From assembly GCA_020152595.1 (NCBI GenBank), contig JAIGNY010001477.1, positions 60,001 to 124,000 on the forward strand: DNA of 64,000 bases, in the 5' to 3' direction. A program made the position numbers and the translations under genes. Under the pieces are notes generated by a model. The model had not been told where the DNA came from and did no database searches. It was given only the letters and a program-made list of their open reading frames with translations. This document shows positions 62,688 to 64,000 of this stretch, one piece after another. This DNA comes from Chiridota heheva (taxonomy: Eukaryota > Echinodermata > Holothuroidea > Apodida > Chiridotidae). Position 1 is the first letter of the stretch. Each line of letters starts with the position of its first letter.

Positions 62688-64000
62688 AACTCCCCCCCCC
62701 CCAGTCCCGCTCCCCAGCCCCGCTCCCCCAGCCCCGCTCCCCAGCCCCAGCCCCGCTCTCCCCAGCCCCTCCCCAGCCCCCCCCAGCCCCGCTCCCCCAG
62801 CCCCGCCTCCCAGCCCCGCTCCCCAGCCCCGCGCTCCCCCAGCCCCGCTCCCCCAGCCCCGCTCCCCCAGCCCCGCTCCCCAGCCCCCTCCCCCAGCCCC
62901 GCTCCCCCAGCCCCGCCCCCAGCCCCGCTCCCCAGCCCCGCTCCCCCAGCCCCGCCCCAGCCCCCTCCCCCAGCTCGCCCCAGCCGCTCCCCCAGCCCCG
63001 CTCCCCCAGCCCCGCTCCCCCAGCCCCGCTCCCCAGCCCCAGCCCCGCTCCCCCAGCCCCCCCCCAGCCCTCCCCAGCCCCGCCCCAGCCCCGCTCCCCA
63101 GCCTCCCCCAGCCCCGCTCCCCAGCCCCGCCCCAGCCCCGCTCCCCCAGCCCCCCTCCCCCAGCCCCCCCCAGCCCCGCTCCCCCAGCCCCGCTCCCCCA
63201 GCCCCCGCTCCCCCAGCCCCGCTCCCCCAGCCCCGCTCCCCAGCCCCGCCCCAGCCCCGCTCCCCCAGCCCCGCTCCCCCAGCCCCGCTCCCCAGCCCCG
63301 CTCCCCCAGCCCCGCTCCCCCAGCCTCCCCAGCCCCGCTCCCCCAGCCCCGCTCACCCAGCCCCGCTCCCCAGCCCCGCTCCCCAGCCCCGCTCCCCCAG
63401 CCCCGCTCAGCCCAGCCCCAGCTCACCCAGCCCCGCTCACCCAGCCCCGCTCACCCAGCCCCGCTCACCCAGCCCCGCTCACCCAGCCCCGCTCACCCAG
63501 CCCCGCTCACCCAGCCCCGCTCACCCAGCCCCGCTCACCCAGCCCCGCTCACCCAGCCCCGCTCACCCAGCCCCGCTCACCCAGCCCGCTCACCCAGCCC
63601 GCTCACCCAGCCCCGCTCACCCAGCCCCGCTCACCCAGCCCCGCTCACCCAGCCCCGCTCACCCAGCCCCGCTCACCCAGCCCCGCTCACCCAGCCCCGC
63701 TCACCCAGCCCCGCTCACCCAGCCCCGCTCACCCAGCCCCGCTCACCCAGCCCCGCTCACCCAGCCCCGCTCACCCAGCCCCGCTCACCCAGCCCCGCTC
63801 ACCCAGCCCCGCTCACCCAGCCCCGCTCACCCAGCCCCGCTCACCCAGCCCCGCTCACCCAGCCCGCTCACCCAGCCCGCTCACCCAGCCCGCTCACCCA
63901 GCCCCGCTCACCCAGCCCCGCTCACCCCAGCCCCGCTCACCCACCCCGCTCACCCAGCCCTCACCCAGCCCCCCACCCAGCCCCCAACCCCACCCACCCC
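62688..64000. repeat. GC-rich 14-bp satellite, runs off the window
   Basis: CCCCGCTCACCCAG units, very regular from about 63,420 to 63,900, and CCCCGCTCCCCCAG/CCCCGCTCCCCAG variants before that. About 90 units in all. The last 60 bp are irregular, as at the edge of an assembled contig. Sharp contrast with the AT-rich surroundings. Confidence 0.97.

Noticed and set aside
62658-63426. Two open frames of 232 and 246 residues rich in Gly, Ala and Trp
   Set aside because: They are readings of the 14-bp GC satellite, where stops are absent by composition; no start context or domain.

Overview
The window looks like a stretch of an intron-rich metazoan genome. It is AT-rich, has GT-AG introns of 1 to 6 kb, and is crowded with LINE, SINE and DNA-transposon remnants and with tandem repeats. 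The repeat set (I-clade, CR1/L2-like and RTE-like LINEs, a DIRS-like remnant, THAP-bearing TTAA transposons, long-palindrome MITEs) and a class XVI-like myosin fit a marine invertebrate, perhaps a deuterostome. That placement is inference and cannot be settled from the sequence alone.

The only host gene I can support is an unconventional myosin on the minus strand. Thirteen exons (61,275 down to 29,505) join in phase, with consensus splice sites, into about 616 codons. They run from just after switch I of the motor head through the relay helix, a long basic loop 2, the actin-binding segment, the converter and one IQ motif. The P-loop exons lie beyond the right edge and the tail exons were not found. 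One exon (59,087-59,191) is a single base out of frame.

Layout. 1-12 kb: no host gene seen; palindromic MITEs, tandem duplications, a LINE C-terminus and SINEs. 12.7-14.95 kb: a TTAA-flanked Kolobok-like transposon carrying a THAP remnant and an RTE-like LINE fragment. 15-26 kb: more MITEs, SINEs, tandem repeats and the first I-clade LINE fragment. 26.1-27.7 kb: a broken DIRS-like tyrosine-recombinase element. 28-29.5 kb: LINE 3' ends and a composite microsatellite. 29.5-61.3 kb: the myosin gene, whose introns hold six pieces of one I-clade LINE family (all in the same orientation as the gene), four SINE/THAP-type insertions and a 2.1-kb TTAA-type satellite just behind one 5' splice site. 61.3-64 kb: a LINE 3' end and a GC-rich 14-bp satellite that runs off the window.

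I found no CRISPR array, no operon and no plainly new multi-gene system. The most useful leads are the long basic loop 2 of the myosin, the I-clade LINE whose ORF2 has no stop before its CAAA tail, three THAP-coding transposon remnants, and four or five MITE families that share TTAA targets, an AGG start and a TGTGATGTCA-like arm motif. Boundaries of repeats are good to a few bases at best unless a target duplication is quoted.
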